A DNA stretch of 64,000 nt, from NCBI GenBank assembly GCA_019022495.1, contig JAFEKR010000011.1, positions 1,798,001 to 1,862,000 of the forward strand, given 5' to 3'. The notes beneath the pieces were generated by a model. It was given only the letters and a program-made list of their open reading frames with translations. It made no database searches and had not been told where the DNA came from. Every line of letters begins with the position of its first letter. Position 1 is the stretch's first letter. The translations under genes were made by a program, and so were the position numbers. This document shows, one piece after another, positions 13,641 through 25,766 of the stretch. This DNA comes from Epichloe hybrida (Eukaryota; Ascomycota; Sordariomycetes; Hypocreales; Clavicipitaceae).

Positions 13641-13871
13641 TGTTGGTTACACCAAGGGATTGGTATGCACTAGTGCAACGTAGGGTCAGGTTTAATGATA
13701 TAATAAGGTCTAAGGATTAAAGCTATCTACAGCATTATGTAGCTATAAGAAAAAGGGGACGCGAGTTATATATGTGCCTCGCGTACAGGTGCAGCCAATT
13801 ATAGTGCGGCGCTACTACACGTGCTTTACTTTCCTAGTGGTTAACCTAATGTTAACCTAGTTATTATAATA
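13641..13871 (-). repeat. Copia family 2 copy A, 3' LTR
   Basis: 231 bp. The outer left end is intact (TGTTGGTTACACCAAGGG). The inner right end, GTTATTATAATA, is a RIP-mutated form of GTTGTCGCAACA. Confidence 0.9.
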
Positions 13872-14231
13872 CTAGTAACTTCTCTTTTTAAGAAGAAAGT
13901 GGGGTAGAATAGATCTAGTACTAAAAGAGGGAATTAGTAAGTATATAAATAAAATGATCCTGTATAAGGATAAGTAGGTCCGATGTTAAATTCGGACTCC
14001 CTATTGGTTAATAATGCAATACAAAGAAAATCGCTTAATCCGCGAATTAGAAAGCAGGCTTGATTAGGAGCTTCCGAAAGCTTAAAAAACGCAATAAAAA
14101 TTAGGATCGTTTAAAATGAACATAAGTGGATACAGGGAATTAAAATGAGGGCTTCTTATTGGCTTAGCCATAGTTAGACCGGACTCTTGTTAATCTTATC
14201 TAGTCTCTAGTCTCTTTACCTAGCCTTTAAC

Positions 14232-14675
14232 TTAAATTATAGCTTCGTTTAAGTTAATGAAAGTCTTAAGGCTCTTATTCAGAGATGCCTTTATTATCAC
14301 GTTAGCAAGGTTATTATTACCGTTAATCCATCGTACTTTATAGATCTCTTGTTGCTTATATAATTGCCGAAGTGCCATAATATTAATTATAAGGTGTTTC
14401 TCCTTTATAAAACCTAGCTTTATAAGATACTTATATAATAAAAAAGAGTCTGTATATATAATCATAGGGATACGGTTAATCTTTAATTAGTCCGTAATTA
14501 TGTTAAGGGTTATGGCAATTGCATAGGCTATATTAGCACCTTGTACTATTAAGTATAGTTTAGAAGCGAGGGCGCTACGGGTTATATGCTTGCTCTTTGT
14601 TAAGCTATACGTAACGATGTTGCCTTTTAAGGTGAATATGTTATCTTTTGCCTTTTCGTTGCTAATTATAATCAC
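14232..14675 (-). pseudogene. Copia family 2 copy A, RNase H remnant
   Basis: Two open stretches, 14487-14675 (62 aa) and 14232-14465 (77 aa), cover the C-terminal RNase H domain of the copia polyprotein. The second contains IMALRQLY, followed by VRWINGNNNLAN, a G-to-A-altered form of the family's RWINGNDNPAD block. The same block appears almost unaltered in the relic at 58603-58803. The open length here is chance survival between RIP stops, not a host gene. Confidence 0.8.
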
Positions 14676-17168
14676 GTATCCTATCTAGGAACTCAGATCT
14701 TTGTTGTTAGCAAGGGATCTATCTATAAACACGAATAACTTTATATTCTTAAGGTCTAGAGGGATGTAATATAGGCCTTGGTCTTAATATTAGATCTGCT
14801 AGTTAAGTCGCTTATTTAATTAAGTTATATTATTAGGAGTCGGATCTTAATGTTATGCTATGATTAACAGGTCATAAAGGGCTTTAGGTTAATAGACAGT
14901 TGTAATATAACTTCCTTATGCTTGTTATTCGACGTAATCTTGTTTCATAGTTAGCAATTGCAAGTTGATTTGCCTAATCTTCTTGCTCTAGCCTTTCTAA
15001 TAAAGTTCTATTAAGTTATTAGTATTCTAGGTAAGGATATAACTATTAAAGATAAGGGGATTCTTAGCTAATAGCTTCTACTTTAGCTTTACTAAGAAAT
15101 TCGCCTTTTATAGTTCCTTCTCTTTAAGGTTGTAGAAATCCTAGTTACTAAGGCCTAGTGTATTATTAGTCTATATGCTAACTACTCTAAAGAGGTTATT
15201 ATTATTCTCTTCCGTAATTAGCAAGCATAGGTTATAGAACAAAGTTATTATCTTAAGCATCTCTTTATAGTAATGGAAGTAGGTTGCGAACTAGTGGGTT
15301 CTAGCTTCTGCGATTCTATATAAAGGCTTAATAACTTCTATAACAGTTCCTTTAGGGAATAAATATGCTATTTACTTAGGTAACATAGCGATAATTAATC
15401 TTGCGAGTTGCGTTTTCAATTGCACGTAAGCTTATGTGATATCTTGAATCCATAGGATAATTCCTCTAGATCTAAGTAATAGTGTAATCGCGATAATTAA
15501 TCGTTAGCTTAATCTTTAGATTATTAGGGATTGGGTTAGGATGAATTCCTTCCCTTTATTATTCGTCCCTTAAATCACAAGTTATGACTTTTTATATAGC
15601 ATAGCTATTCCTTTACCTTTAATTTCTCTCACTATACGAGATTTAAAGAGTCTCTTGTTACCGTGTTTAGTAGGATTAAACAGTGTGAATCTAAACACAT
15701 CGCGGGCTTGCAAAGCATTAATCTTAATCTAATTTAATAGCTTAAAGGGCTTGCCTAGGGTTGTAATCTTTCCTTCTTAATGTAACTAAAGGGCTAGATC
15801 CTAATTAGCTTCTTCCTTTACTATAAAAAATGCTACGCTTAACTTACCATTAGCTATAAGTTCCTTTATTAATACTTCCTCTTAGTCTTTGTTTACTAAG
15901 TACATAGTTACTATGTATTTAGTTCCTATGAGGTTAAATTAAACCATAAGCTTCTTTCGTGGTTTTTTACGCTTTCTCTTAGGCTATAGTAGTTTCTTAT
16001 TTATTTCTAAAGCTTTAGGGATAATCTCTTTAATTATTAGGGTCTTATTTATATCCGTAGCTTAGTCTTTGCCTCTAGGTGTTAACTCGCGAAGTTCTTT
16101 AGTATAGTATAAGTCATAATAGTATAGTTTAAGAACTATTAATCGGAATCTTATTAGTCTATAGGGTATTTAAAGGGTATAGGTTTCTCTATTAGTAGTA
16201 AGAAGCTTATAGGGGCTATGCTATCTATCTTTCTCTCTCTATACGTATATATCTAACTGTAATAGAAGTTAGTATATTAGTAGCGTATCTAGGCTATTTC
16301 AGGTTCTTAAAGCATTGTGAACTTATTACTTTACTAGGAGTTATTAGACCTTATTAGTGGCTTTACGGATTACTTTAGCTCGTTAAATAATAGATATACT
16401 TAGCGGTGACTTATTAGTTATCTATGGATATACACTAAAGATAAGAATTATAGGAATAAGACTATTAGGGCCTGCTAAGTTATTCACAGCTTTCATAGCT
16501 ATCTAAAGTTATTACTTAGGCGTGAGATCTTAACCTATAGAGTCTGTAATAATTATATAGGCTTGCTATAATAGTCCGTAATAGCGTTTGACTTTTCTAA
16601 TACTATTGTAAGCCTTAACTAAAACTTTATTAATCTTAATTAATAGTAATTATGTATAATGCTTAAATTCTGCTAATATAAAGTTCTTTCTAGTATTATA
16701 GATAATCTATTCTGGAGGACTAAGGTAGGTATTAATCTAGCATTCACATAAGGCGTTCTAAATATTGCATGCCTTCTGCTTATTTAGATTAAGGAATCAG
16801 GCTACTTAAAACAAGGTTATAGAATTAATAACATAAAGAATAGGTTGTCCGTTAATCTAAATGATATTAACTATGATCTTGTAGTTAAACTCATGGTCAT
16901 CTTTGATTATAAACTTAAATCTACCTAGGGCCTTTCTATTCATTTAGTAATAGTAGCAAATTTTAGTTAATCATTTAATAGCTTTTGCTTCAATGTTATG
17001 TCTAGCTTAGTTTAGTATCTTCGTAAGCCATTTAACTAATAGGTGACTAAATTATTAATATAGTTAACGGAGTTCTGTTTCTAATAGGTAGAAAGCTACT
17101 ATTTCTCTAGCTTCTAGAGTCCACCAAAAATATCCCTATTTTCTAATAATAGGAACTATCTTATTATC

Positions 17169-17378
17169 TTAGATTAATACGTTTATAAGGTTATTTACCT
17201 TAACGCGTAACCTATCCATGTTATCTAAAGAGAATAAGAAAGGCATATGTGTGTTAATCACATAGAAAGGGATGTTACCTAGCTTTATTAGTATGTTAAC
17301 TACTCCTTTTGTGATCGCGCTCCTAGCACTAAATTCGATTATCTTTTCTAGAGTTAGTTTAATCTTTAGTGATAGCAT
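17169..17378 (-). pseudogene. Copia family 2 copy A, protease-region remnant
   Basis: This 69-aa open stretch contains LGNIPFYVINTHMPFLFSLDNMDRL, here named by its key blocks LGNIPF, NTHMPFL and LDNMDRL. These match the region just after the catalytic site of fungal copia proteases ('PFLLCLxDMDRLG'). The equivalent in copy B is 53881-54102. The start codon carries no meaning; the segment is an internal part of a polyprotein broken by RIP stops. Confidence 0.75.
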
Positions 17379-18611
17379 TAATCTTAGTAAAGCTTATACT
17401 TATCTGATTCTAGCCGTTAAGACACCTAAGGCTCCTGTGTTAGGTATTATCCCTTAGAAAACTTCTTTAGAGTAACGTTTCTCTAAAATATAAGAGGTTT
17501 TTACATTATTAAAGGGATTATGCTTAAGGTATATGTGCTTAAATGATTTATCTCTTAGGATATTAATAACGTTACTATTAACTAGTTGAAATCCTAATAT
17601 AAAGAATTATGTAATACTTAGATAGTTAAACTTTAATGTGGAAGTCTCTTTAGTATTATTATCCTTGTCTTTATTATTATTAGACTTAACAAAGGTTTCG
17701 GCTAATTCCCACGCTCTATTAGCAAGGTCATTAGCTTCTTTAGATACTTAACCTTCGTAGGCCACGAGGAATGCCTAATACTTTTTCTCTATTAGTAGTA
17801 ATTAGTGTCTCTTATTCTTCTACTAGTACTCTTTTATCTCTTTCTAGTCTTTTTCTAGATAGTTTATTAACTAGTATCTATTCTTATTATAGATATAGCA
17901 TCTACCGTAGTTATAGCCTTAGTTATAGTAACCATAGCCTCTATCTTAACCTTATTAATTATATGGTTAGTTATAACGGCGGTCTATGAACATCACTTCT
18001 AATTCGTTAGCATTAGTAGTACTAATAGTGCTTTAATTAAATTAGGTAGCTAATTTATTAGCTTTAGTGATAGAGATTAATTTACGGAGGTCTCTAGCAA
18101 GTCCTTTAAAGCTAGGTGAATAATTGTATTTAGCTTACTTACACTCTAGAACACTAGAAATTACGCTTAGGGTCTGATAATAGAGTTCTATATTAACTAT
18201 TAATAGGGGAAAGAGCCCTCTATAAATATGTTTAAGGGTTATAAGCAGAATCTTAAGATAATCTAGTTTGGATTTATTTGGATTAGTAGCAATAATATTC
18301 CTAAGCGTTATACCATTCCATTCTTAGCAATAGAACTATTAGTTACTTTCTATTTCAAATCATTAATGAATGTTATTAACTATTTGTTTGTATATAAAGC
18401 CTTTATTTGCTAGATAATTAAGGTAATACTGCTTAGTATTACCTGAAAGCATAATAGGAAGGGCCTTATGTATATATTCCTATGGGAGATTTAGTCTATT
18501 ATATTTGTTCTAGAATAAGTTAACTTTTAGCGTAAGGAAGTTATATATCTTCCTACTATAATGGTTATTATCCTTATAGCTCTTTATAAGTTCTAAGATC
18601 TTTCTTATAAT

Positions 18612-18950
18612 TTAATCTTTAGATAGGATTATTAATATTTGCATAGCTAGGGTTATCTGTTGTATCAGTTGTTCTAGGATAATTGGCGGAATTGTTGGAT
18701 TTGTTAGGGGTTTAGGTATGTTTCTTCCTAGAGGTGGTTGTGTAGCTAGAGGGTTATTTAAAGCGGGATTATAAGGATTATTAATTAGGGGATTGTATAT
18801 AGGAGGATTATATACTAAAGGGTAATAGATAGGGGTAGTGTGAATTAAAGGGCTTGTAATCAGAGGGCTTTTAAGGGTAGGATTATTTAAAGAGAGGAAT
18901 TTACCTATAGTGATTTGCTTTGTGATTTTGTTTTTAGGCCACTGTGACAT
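18612..18950 (-). pseudogene. Copia family 2 copy A, gag N-terminal ORF (Pro/Asn-rich)
   Basis: This is the longest open frame in the AT-rich island, 112 aa. It follows the 5' LTR after about 730 bp, the place of gag. Residues about 25-90 are an imperfect repeat of short NPL/NPI/YNP units (for example YNPPIYNPLINNPYNP), giving a low-complexity Pro/Asn/Leu/Ile tract. The frame ends at a TAA and sequence downstream is RIP-broken. Copy B holds the same tract at about 55360-55640 but interrupted. I regard it as a gag leader, not a host gene. Confidence 0.65.
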
Positions 18951-19682
18951 TGTTTCTTCTTTAAGGACTTGAATTAATGATTTAATAATCTTACTGCTTT
19001 GATTTCGAATAATATAGACGCCATTCTTACGTAGGTAGTCTTGTAATTTGTGTACTAAAGGTTATAAAGCTTAATTAAGTATTTCTTTTATCTAGCTATT
19101 AAGGTCATCATAGAAGATCTCCTAAAGGGTAAGATCTTTGTATTAACTACTCTTATAGACATTAATTATCTAAGCAAGATAGTTATTAAGCTCCTATTCC
19201 TTAGTAGTCTAAGGATCTAGTTCTTTTAAGCTCTCCTAGTTAGTAGTAATAACTAAGGTATGTTTTTAAAGTTATAGAGGTAAGCTTGCTTTGTTAGGTC
19301 TTAACTAGGTAGGCTGCTTTCCTTTAGTAGTCTATAATAAAGCTTATTTATTACTTAGGGGTACTATTATTAATAGTCTTTAGCTAGCAAGGCTAAGGGA
19401 TTTTTTAACTAGTAGGGTTAAGGGGTTTTTAATCTCTAGTTTAAGAAGTTATGCGTAGCTATAAACTCTTAGTTAGTTGATTGGTTTTCTTGTGGTAAAC
19501 GATAGGATTGATTCTTTTATTAATAGTTAGAGACTTACTAATAGAAAAAGTTAAATCCCTAGGAAGCCTAACATCTAGTATCCGGAGTCTATCTTCCTTT
19601 AGTATACTTCCTTAGGTAGCTAAAGGAAGGCCTCTTCTTAAGTAATTCCTAGCTTATCTATGGTTTTTTAACCACTAATTAG

Positions 19683-19913
19683 TGTTAGTTACACTAAGGG
19701 ATTAGTATGCACTAGTGTAATATAGGGTTAGGTTTAATAATATAATAAGGTCTAAGGATTAAAGCTATCTATAGCGTTGTGTAGCTATAAGAAAAAGGGG
19801 ACGCGAGTCACGTGTGTGCCTCGCGTACGGGTGTAGCTAATCACAGTGCGGCGCTACTGCACGTGCTCCACTTTCCTAGTGGTCAACCTAATGTTAACCC
19901 GGTTGTCGCAACA
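19683..19913 (-). repeat. Copia family 2 copy A, 5' LTR
   Basis: 231 bp. The outer right end is intact (AACCCGGTTGTCGCAACA). The inner left end is mutated (TGTTAGTTACACTAAGGG). Confidence 0.9.
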
Positions 19914-19918
19914 AGCTT

Positions 19919-21325
19919 AATGTTAAGAATATTATACTCCCTAGCGCTATACTTAATACTCTTATTATTATAGAACTTATTAAGATTAAGTAGTTACTTT
20001 AATAAGGGTTAGCCTATCTCTTAAGGGGGAATAGGGATAATTAAATCTTATAGAAAAGGTACTATAGTTCTAGACTATAGAGAGGGATTATAATATCTTA
20101 CTATAGGAGGGGAAGTAAGGGGGGTCTAGGGTTATAGTTAAGGGCTTATAATAAGGGGATTGCCTTTACTATTATACCTTTACCTTATACTTAGTATACT
20201 TAGGGATTAGTATAATAAAATCTAGGAATAGAATAGAAGTAATTACAGTGGTTAAAGGGATTAGGGATAACGTAAAGTAATTAGTTACTTTAGTTAATCT
20301 CTAAAAGAAGGGATACTAATAGGAAGGAGGTCTTTATAGAAGTCTTTCTCTGCTATTTGCCTTTTAAAGGGGGAATACTTCCTAGTAACTTCCTATATTT
20401 CTTTTTCTTTCTAGTTATAGAATTTATTATAGTTAATAATATCTTTAAGTAAGACTACTATCTTATAGTAACTCTATAGGTCTATATAAACACTACTAAA
20501 GAAGAGAAAGTCTTAAAGACTCTTTATAGCTTTAGGATTTACTACTTAGAATATTTCTTATTTTTATTCTCTAAAGTTATTACTAAAGATAGTAAATAGG
20601 GTTTATAAGTATAGGTTTTTATATTTATAGGTTACTTTCTTAATAAGAATCTAGGCTATAAGTTCTTTAGGGGTAGTATTTACTTTAAGATTAAATAATT
20701 TCTTATTCTCTAGTGCTTATTACATAATATATTAGTGTAAATTAGGGGATATATAGCTAAGGAGGTAAGATATAACTTATAGATTAGCTTCTCTTCTAGT
20801 ATCCTTAGGGGGGAAGGTATGTTTATAATTAGAGGGAATGTCTTAGGCTCTAGATCCCTCTAGTTAATCTTAATATTTTACTATAATATTAGTAGTAAAT
20901 AAGGGGGTAAGGGAAATAGAGAATTAATAGAAGTCTAAAGGATTATAAGTAAAGCTATTATCTTTATCCCTTAGTAGGTTTAATTAAATAATTAAGGATA
21001 GGTTAGGTTAGTTACTAACTAGGCCTTAATTATTTAATAAACATGCTTCTAAGGGTTTATTTATATAATAGACACGCTAATTAAATAAATAAAGATAGGT
21101 TAGGTTAGTTACTAACTAGGCCTTAATTAAGTTAATAAGCTTAGATTTAGTATAGAGCTAGTTATAGTTACTTAAAGTAAAAGGAGAGCTAGATTATACT
21201 TTTTCCTTAGTATATTTAGTATCTTAGAGCGGCACTTTCTCTTTTATAAGGTAAGTCCTTAATACTAATACCTCTTTTGTAAACCTTACTAATCTGTGGT
21301 ATCTATAGAGATAACTACTAATTAG
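19919..21325 (-). pseudogene. Copia family 1 copy A, 5' leader and gag N-terminus
   Basis: The reverse complement matches copy B 44696-46010. The part next to the LTR (about 21100-21320) contains CTAATTAGTAGTTATC, the probable primer-binding region. The remainder is decayed gag with stops. No host gene was seen. Confidence 0.72.
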
Positions 21326-21621
21326 TATTAGTATTTATAGGATACTATTAACTTATGCGTAGGGTTTTTAGAGTAAACTAAAGTGCATATAATTATTATA
21401 TATTCTAGTCTATTAAAGTAAGTAAAAGAGGGATTAAATAAAAGCAAAGAGGGTACACTATTTATCATAGGAAAAGGGGCCTTAATTAGGGTCATTAGTA
21501 AAGAGGCTATATATGCTAACCCCAATCGCGGCGCAGTCAGGCTAGATATGTGGGTCCGCGATGTAACGCGCCTACCTAATCAGAGGCGCGCACCCTTGTT
21601 AATATCATGCTTGTTCCAACA
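21326..21621 (-). repeat. Copia family 1 copy A, 5' LTR
   Basis: 296 bp. The outer right end is preserved (CGCGCACCCTTG ... TTGTTCCAACA). The inner left end (TATTAGTATTTATAGG) is mutated relative to the partner LTR at 1143-1438. Confidence 0.92.
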
Positions 21622-21626
21622 GTTTT

Positions 21627-23495
21627 ATATTACCTACAGTTATTAACCTTATTAATATAACTGCTAATACTACTAAGGATAAAAGCCCTAAACAACTACT
21701 ATCTAGGGAGCTAAATCAGCCTTATATAACTAATATTAGTAGTATTAGAGCTATAGGATCTTATTATAAGGTTCTAATCCCCCTAGAAAAACAACCTAAA
21801 GCCTAGAAGTTAGCAGCTAGGACTATCCCTAGAAGACTTTTAGCTACACTAGGTTTAAACACCTACCTAGTGTATATCCCCTCTAAAAGGCTAGTTATAA
21901 AGACTAGCTTTATTAAGATTATAGAACCTATAGGCCCTGTTTCTAAAGGCTTACCTAGGATTTCTATAGGGGATAACCCTTTAGAGGGGGAAAATAATCT
22001 AGAAAATAAAAATCAATAATATCTAGACTAAGGTTCAAAGGATTATCCTATAGATAACATAGGTATCCCTATAAGTTAAGAAAAACCACCTATAGGCCCC
22101 GAAGAACCCCCTAAAGGCTTAATTCCAGCGGATCCCGTATAGGCACAGCCTATAACTCAACTAGGAAATCAGATTTTAACTTCAGACCTTAATTTTGATG
22201 AAATTATCGATTTCAACCCTAATATTAACCCTATAGATATTAATATTAGTTCCCCTTCTTCTCTAGATTTTATAAAAGAAATCTGTTTTAAGGTATAGGA
22301 GAAGCTAAAGGAAAAGAATCCTATTAGCCCCGAGCCTAAGACCTGGAAGCAGGCTATATCTAGCCCTGAAAGGGATAAATGGATAGAAGCCACGTATAAG
22401 GAATATAAATAGCTTCTAAAGGCTAGTACTTTTAAATTTATAGGGAAAGACCAAATCCCTAAGGGCTGAAAAGTACTAAGGAATAGGCTTATTTATAAGC
22501 TTAAAAAGGATAAAGAAAATAATCCTTTAAAATATAAGGCCTGACTTATTACTAAGGGATTTATATAAATCAAAGGCCTAGATTACCTAGAGACTTTTGC
22601 TACTATAAGTATTTCCCTTAGCTAGAGGATTTTACTAGCCCTAGCGGCTTAGAATAACTAGGAAATCAAATAAATTAATTTTATAGGAGCTTTTCTTAAT
22701 AGTAAGCTATAATAATAGATTTATATAGTTATTCTAGAAGGGTTTATTAAATTCCTTAAGGCAAATCCTAAACTAGCTAAATTAGCTAGAAGTTTTAGCT
22801 AGAAACCTTCTAAAGATTAAGTAATTTTATTATAGAAGTCTTTATATAGCCTAAAACAAAGCTTAAGGGAATAGTAATAAGCGCTAATAATAGTGCTTAA
22901 ATTCCTAGGATTTAACCCTCCAATATCTAACCTAGCTATTTTCTTTAATCCTTCAACCAAAACCTTCGTTATTACGTACGTTAATGACTGTCTTCTAATT
23001 AGACTGGATTTATCTTATATCTAAAGGCTTAAAAAGGAACTTCATAAAGTCTATCTAATAGAAGATAGGGGGCCTGCTAAATTCTTCTTAGGGGTTTAAA
23101 TCATACGAGATAGGCCTAATAGGATACTAAAAATTCATTAATCTTAGTATATATTAGAAGCCTTAAAACAATTTAATATACTAGATAGTAAGCCTATTAG
23201 CATACCTCTTTAGCTAGGCGTTTTAGCTACGTAGATAACTAAGCTTTTAATAGCTAGCGAAATTAAGCTTTATTAGTGCATTATAGGGACTATAATATAC
23301 CTAATGTTGCTTACAAGGCCTGATACAGCTTTTACGCTACAGTGGTTATCTACTATACTAGCTAGCCCCTATATAGAACACCTAAAAGTAGCTAAAAATC
23401 TGCTAAGGTATCTATTAGGGACTAGATTCCTTACTATTATCTATAAGGGAGACCCTAAAGGTTTAGCTAGCAAAAGCCTAATAGGTTATTGTGAT
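21627..23495 (+). pseudogene. Copia element H1, RT and RNase H part of pol
   Basis: This continues the H1 frame of 1-1142. A linker leads to the RT: TWKQAI and EATYKEYKQLL-type blocks at about 22340-22430, KLKKDKENNP, then LITKGF and GLDYLETFATIS at about 22540-22610. The catalytic box reads YVND at about 22978-22989 (YVDD with Asp to Asn). The open stretch 23304-23549 (81 aa) holds RPDTAFTLQWLS and the HLKVAKNLLRYLLGT block before RNase H. Interruptions are almost all TAG/TAA at Gln positions. The frame is cut inside the RNase H motif GYCD by the hAT-like element at 23496. Confidence 0.88.
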
Positions 23496-25758
23496 CAGAG
23501 CATCACATTACATTACATTACATTGTGTAATGTTTGTAATGTAATGTAATTATTACACATTACATTACATTACACATTTCATTACATTACATTACACCCC
23601 CCTTTCACACATTACATTACATTACATGTAATTATTTGTAATTAAATGTAATTATTTTTTATTTTTTAATATTTAGGTAAAGTAATTAGAAATTAATAGT
23701 AAGAAATAACTTAAATAATTAGAAAAGTATATATTAGGTTTCTTAAAATATAGATTAAGGTTAAATTACTATACTAATCTTAATTATAACCTATAAAACT
23801 AATAAAACTTACTTTTTAAGCTTATTTCTTAGAAAAATATTAAAAACTTACTTTTAAGTATACTTATTTTAATAGAAAATCATATATATTTAAGTAAATA
23901 AGCTATAAAGAAGTAAGTACTATAATTCATAAGGCTTACTTTAAACCTACTTTTAAGTATACTTTCTTTTTAATAAAAAATCATATATATCTAAGCAAAT
24001 AAGCTATAAAGAAGTTAATATTATTATTAGTAAGACCCACTTTAGATCCACTTTTCAGTATACTTTCTTTTTAATAAAAAATCATATATATCTAAGCAAA
24101 TAAGCTATAAAGAAGTTAATACTATTATTAGTAAGACCCACTTTAGACCCACTTTTAAGTATACTATCTTTTTAAGAGAAAATTATAAATATCTTAGTAA
24201 GTAAGCTATTAAGAAATTAATACTATAATTAGTAAGGCCCACTTTAGACCCACTTTTATATACACCTTCTTTTTAAGAGAAAATCATATATATAGCAAAT
24301 AAGCTATTAAGAAGTTAATACTATCATTAGTAAGACCCACTTTGGATCCACTTTTAAGTATACTTTCTTTTTAATAAAAAATCATATATATCTAAGCAAA
24401 TAAGCTATAAAGAAGTTAATACTATTATTAGTAAGACCCACTTTAGACCCACTTTTAAGTATACTATCTTTTTAAGAGAACATTATAAATATCTTAGTAA
24501 ATAAGCTATTAAGAAATTAATACTATAATTAGTAAGGCCCACTTTAGACCCACTTTTATATACACCTTCTTTTTAAGAGAAAATCATATATATAGCAAAT
24601 AAGCTATTAAGAAGTTAATACTATAATTAGTAAGACCCACTTTGGATCCACTTTTAAGTATACTATCTTTTTAAGAGAAAATCATAAATACCTTAGCAAA
24701 TAAGCTATAAAGAAGTTAATACTATTATTAGTAAGACCCACTTTAGACCCACTTTTTATATAGCTTATATTAATTCTAAATAATAACCGTATTATTTTAA
24801 ATCTAGTAAATTTAGCTTTTTATACTCTTTTTCTACTCTTTTTTTAGGAAATTTTACTATAAAATTATTTATTTTATTTTATAAAAATTATTTCTTATAT
24901 ATTAAAGTATTAAATTAAGATAAATTAAGATAAATGAGGTATTATATAAGTATTATAAGCTAATTATACTTTAAATTCCTTAGATTACTTAATAAATAAA
25001 TAAACTACGATTTTTTTTATTAAAATATTATTTTAAAAACTAATATATAGTTTTATATTACTTATATTATACTTAAAAGCTTTTATAATAAGTAAAGCCT
25101 TTCATTTAAATAATATAAATAATATTATTTACTTATTTATTTATTTATACTATTTTTATTTAACTTTTTATTCCTAAATCACTCTTTTTTAACTTTAGAT
25201 TTTATAAAAGAAAAGAAAAGAATTTAAGATATTTAAAAAGAATATATATTAAATCTAAAAAAATAACTATTATTCTAAATAAAAGTTATAATATTAATAT
25301 TAAATTTAAGGTATATAAAAGTCTAATTATAGTTTCTTAATATAATTATTTAGATTTATAATATATTATTTTATATTATTTAAAAAAGTATATATAGGGT
25401 ATTTTTTAGTAATAAAAAGTCTTGTTTAAAATAATAAAAATATAATTATAAGAAAATAGATATATAGTTAATATAATATCTTATAATATATAAAAAAATT
25501 TAAAGAATCTAATTAACCTCATAAACTTACTATATATACCCTATACTAGAAGATATAACTAATAGTCTAAAAGATAGGAAATTAAGATATTTAATAGTAA
25601 ATTTAATAAAATACCTATTATAAAAACACTTATATTAATCTAATAGAGAAAAATCTATAGTATATTATAAGATATGAATATACCCTACCTTTTTTTTCTC
25701 CTAACATTACATCCAAACCCCAAATATTACATTACATTACATTACATTACATGCTCTG
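23496..25758. mobile_element. hAT-like non-autonomous DNA element 1
   Basis: A 2,263-bp insertion with terminal inverted repeats CAGAGCAT ... ATGCTCTG and an 8-bp target duplication ATTGTGAT (23488-23495 and 25759-25766). An 8-bp TSD with a CAGAG-type terminus is the hallmark of the hAT superfamily. Removing it with one TSD rejoins the H1 RNase H motif GYCDSDFIGD exactly. Both ends carry arrays of the pentamer ATTAC (about 23500-23630 and 25729-25750), including some inverted copies on the left. Inside is a satellite-like array (see the repeat entry). No transposase or other ORF of note was found, so it would have needed a transposase in trans. Confidence 0.85.
23850..24765. repeat. About 100-bp tandem repeat with 300-bp higher-order period
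   Basis: Nine or so units are marked by the landmark TAAGACCCACTTT. Landmark starts lie near 23930, 24031, 24132, 24233, 24331, 24432, 24533, 24631 and 24732. Spacings are 101, 101, 101, 98, 101, 101, 98 and 101. From 24031 on, the pattern repeats every 300 bp as three different monomers (101+101+98). Each monomer itself contains a short doublet of the ACCCACTTT type. Related GACCCACTTT triplets occur in element 2 at about 27150-27280. Confidence 0.85.
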
Positions 25759-25766
25759 ATTGTGAT

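Larger units (their letters stand above)
13641..19913 (-). mobile_element. Copia family 2, copy A
   Basis: This 6,273-bp copia element has 231-bp LTRs (13641-13871 and 19683-19913; TGTTGGTTACACC ... GTTGTCGCAACA) and a TSD of AGCTT (13636-13640 and 19914-19918). It sits in the gag part of copia family 1 copy A. Coding is on the minus strand: gag (about 18400-18950), protease (17169-17378), integrase, RT (catalytic region at about 15160-15200, reading T-N-N where T-D-D/N is expected), and RNase H (14232-14675). Its sequence directly inside the 5' LTR (CTAATTAGTGGTTA) resembles that of family 1, which suggests a shared primer-binding site; the tRNA was not identified. Confidence 0.92.
1143..21621 (-). 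mobile_element. Copia family 1, copy A (with two nested elements)
   Basis: This is a full-length LTR retrotransposon on the minus strand with 296-bp LTRs at 1143-1438 and 21326-21621. The ends are TG...CA type and it is flanked by a 5-bp duplication, GTTTT (1138-1142 and 21622-21626). Without the two nested insertions its body matches copy B (44400-56955). A gypsy chromovirus (3466-11285) and a copia family 2 element (13641-19913) were inserted later. Removing the element and one TSD restores a continuous H1 reading frame (Q-C-F-I-L-P-T). All coding parts are RIP-degraded. Confidence 0.92.

Noticed and set aside
17272..17457. A 61-aa plus-strand frame (and its match at 53984-54169)
   Set aside because: Antisense shadow of the copia protease segment, conserved only because both copies derive from one element.
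17771..17989. A Ser/Tyr-rich 72-aa plus-strand frame (and its match at 54456-54701)
   Set aside because: It is antisense to the gag region of copia family 2, which is coded on the minus strand.
23304..23549. An 81-aa frame as a separate gene
   Set aside because: It is the end of H1 RT/RNase H that runs a few codons into the hAT-like insertion.
23900..24765. Regular repeats that might be taken for a CRISPR array
   Set aside because: Units are contiguous ~100-bp tandem monomers without unique spacers, in a fungal transposon.
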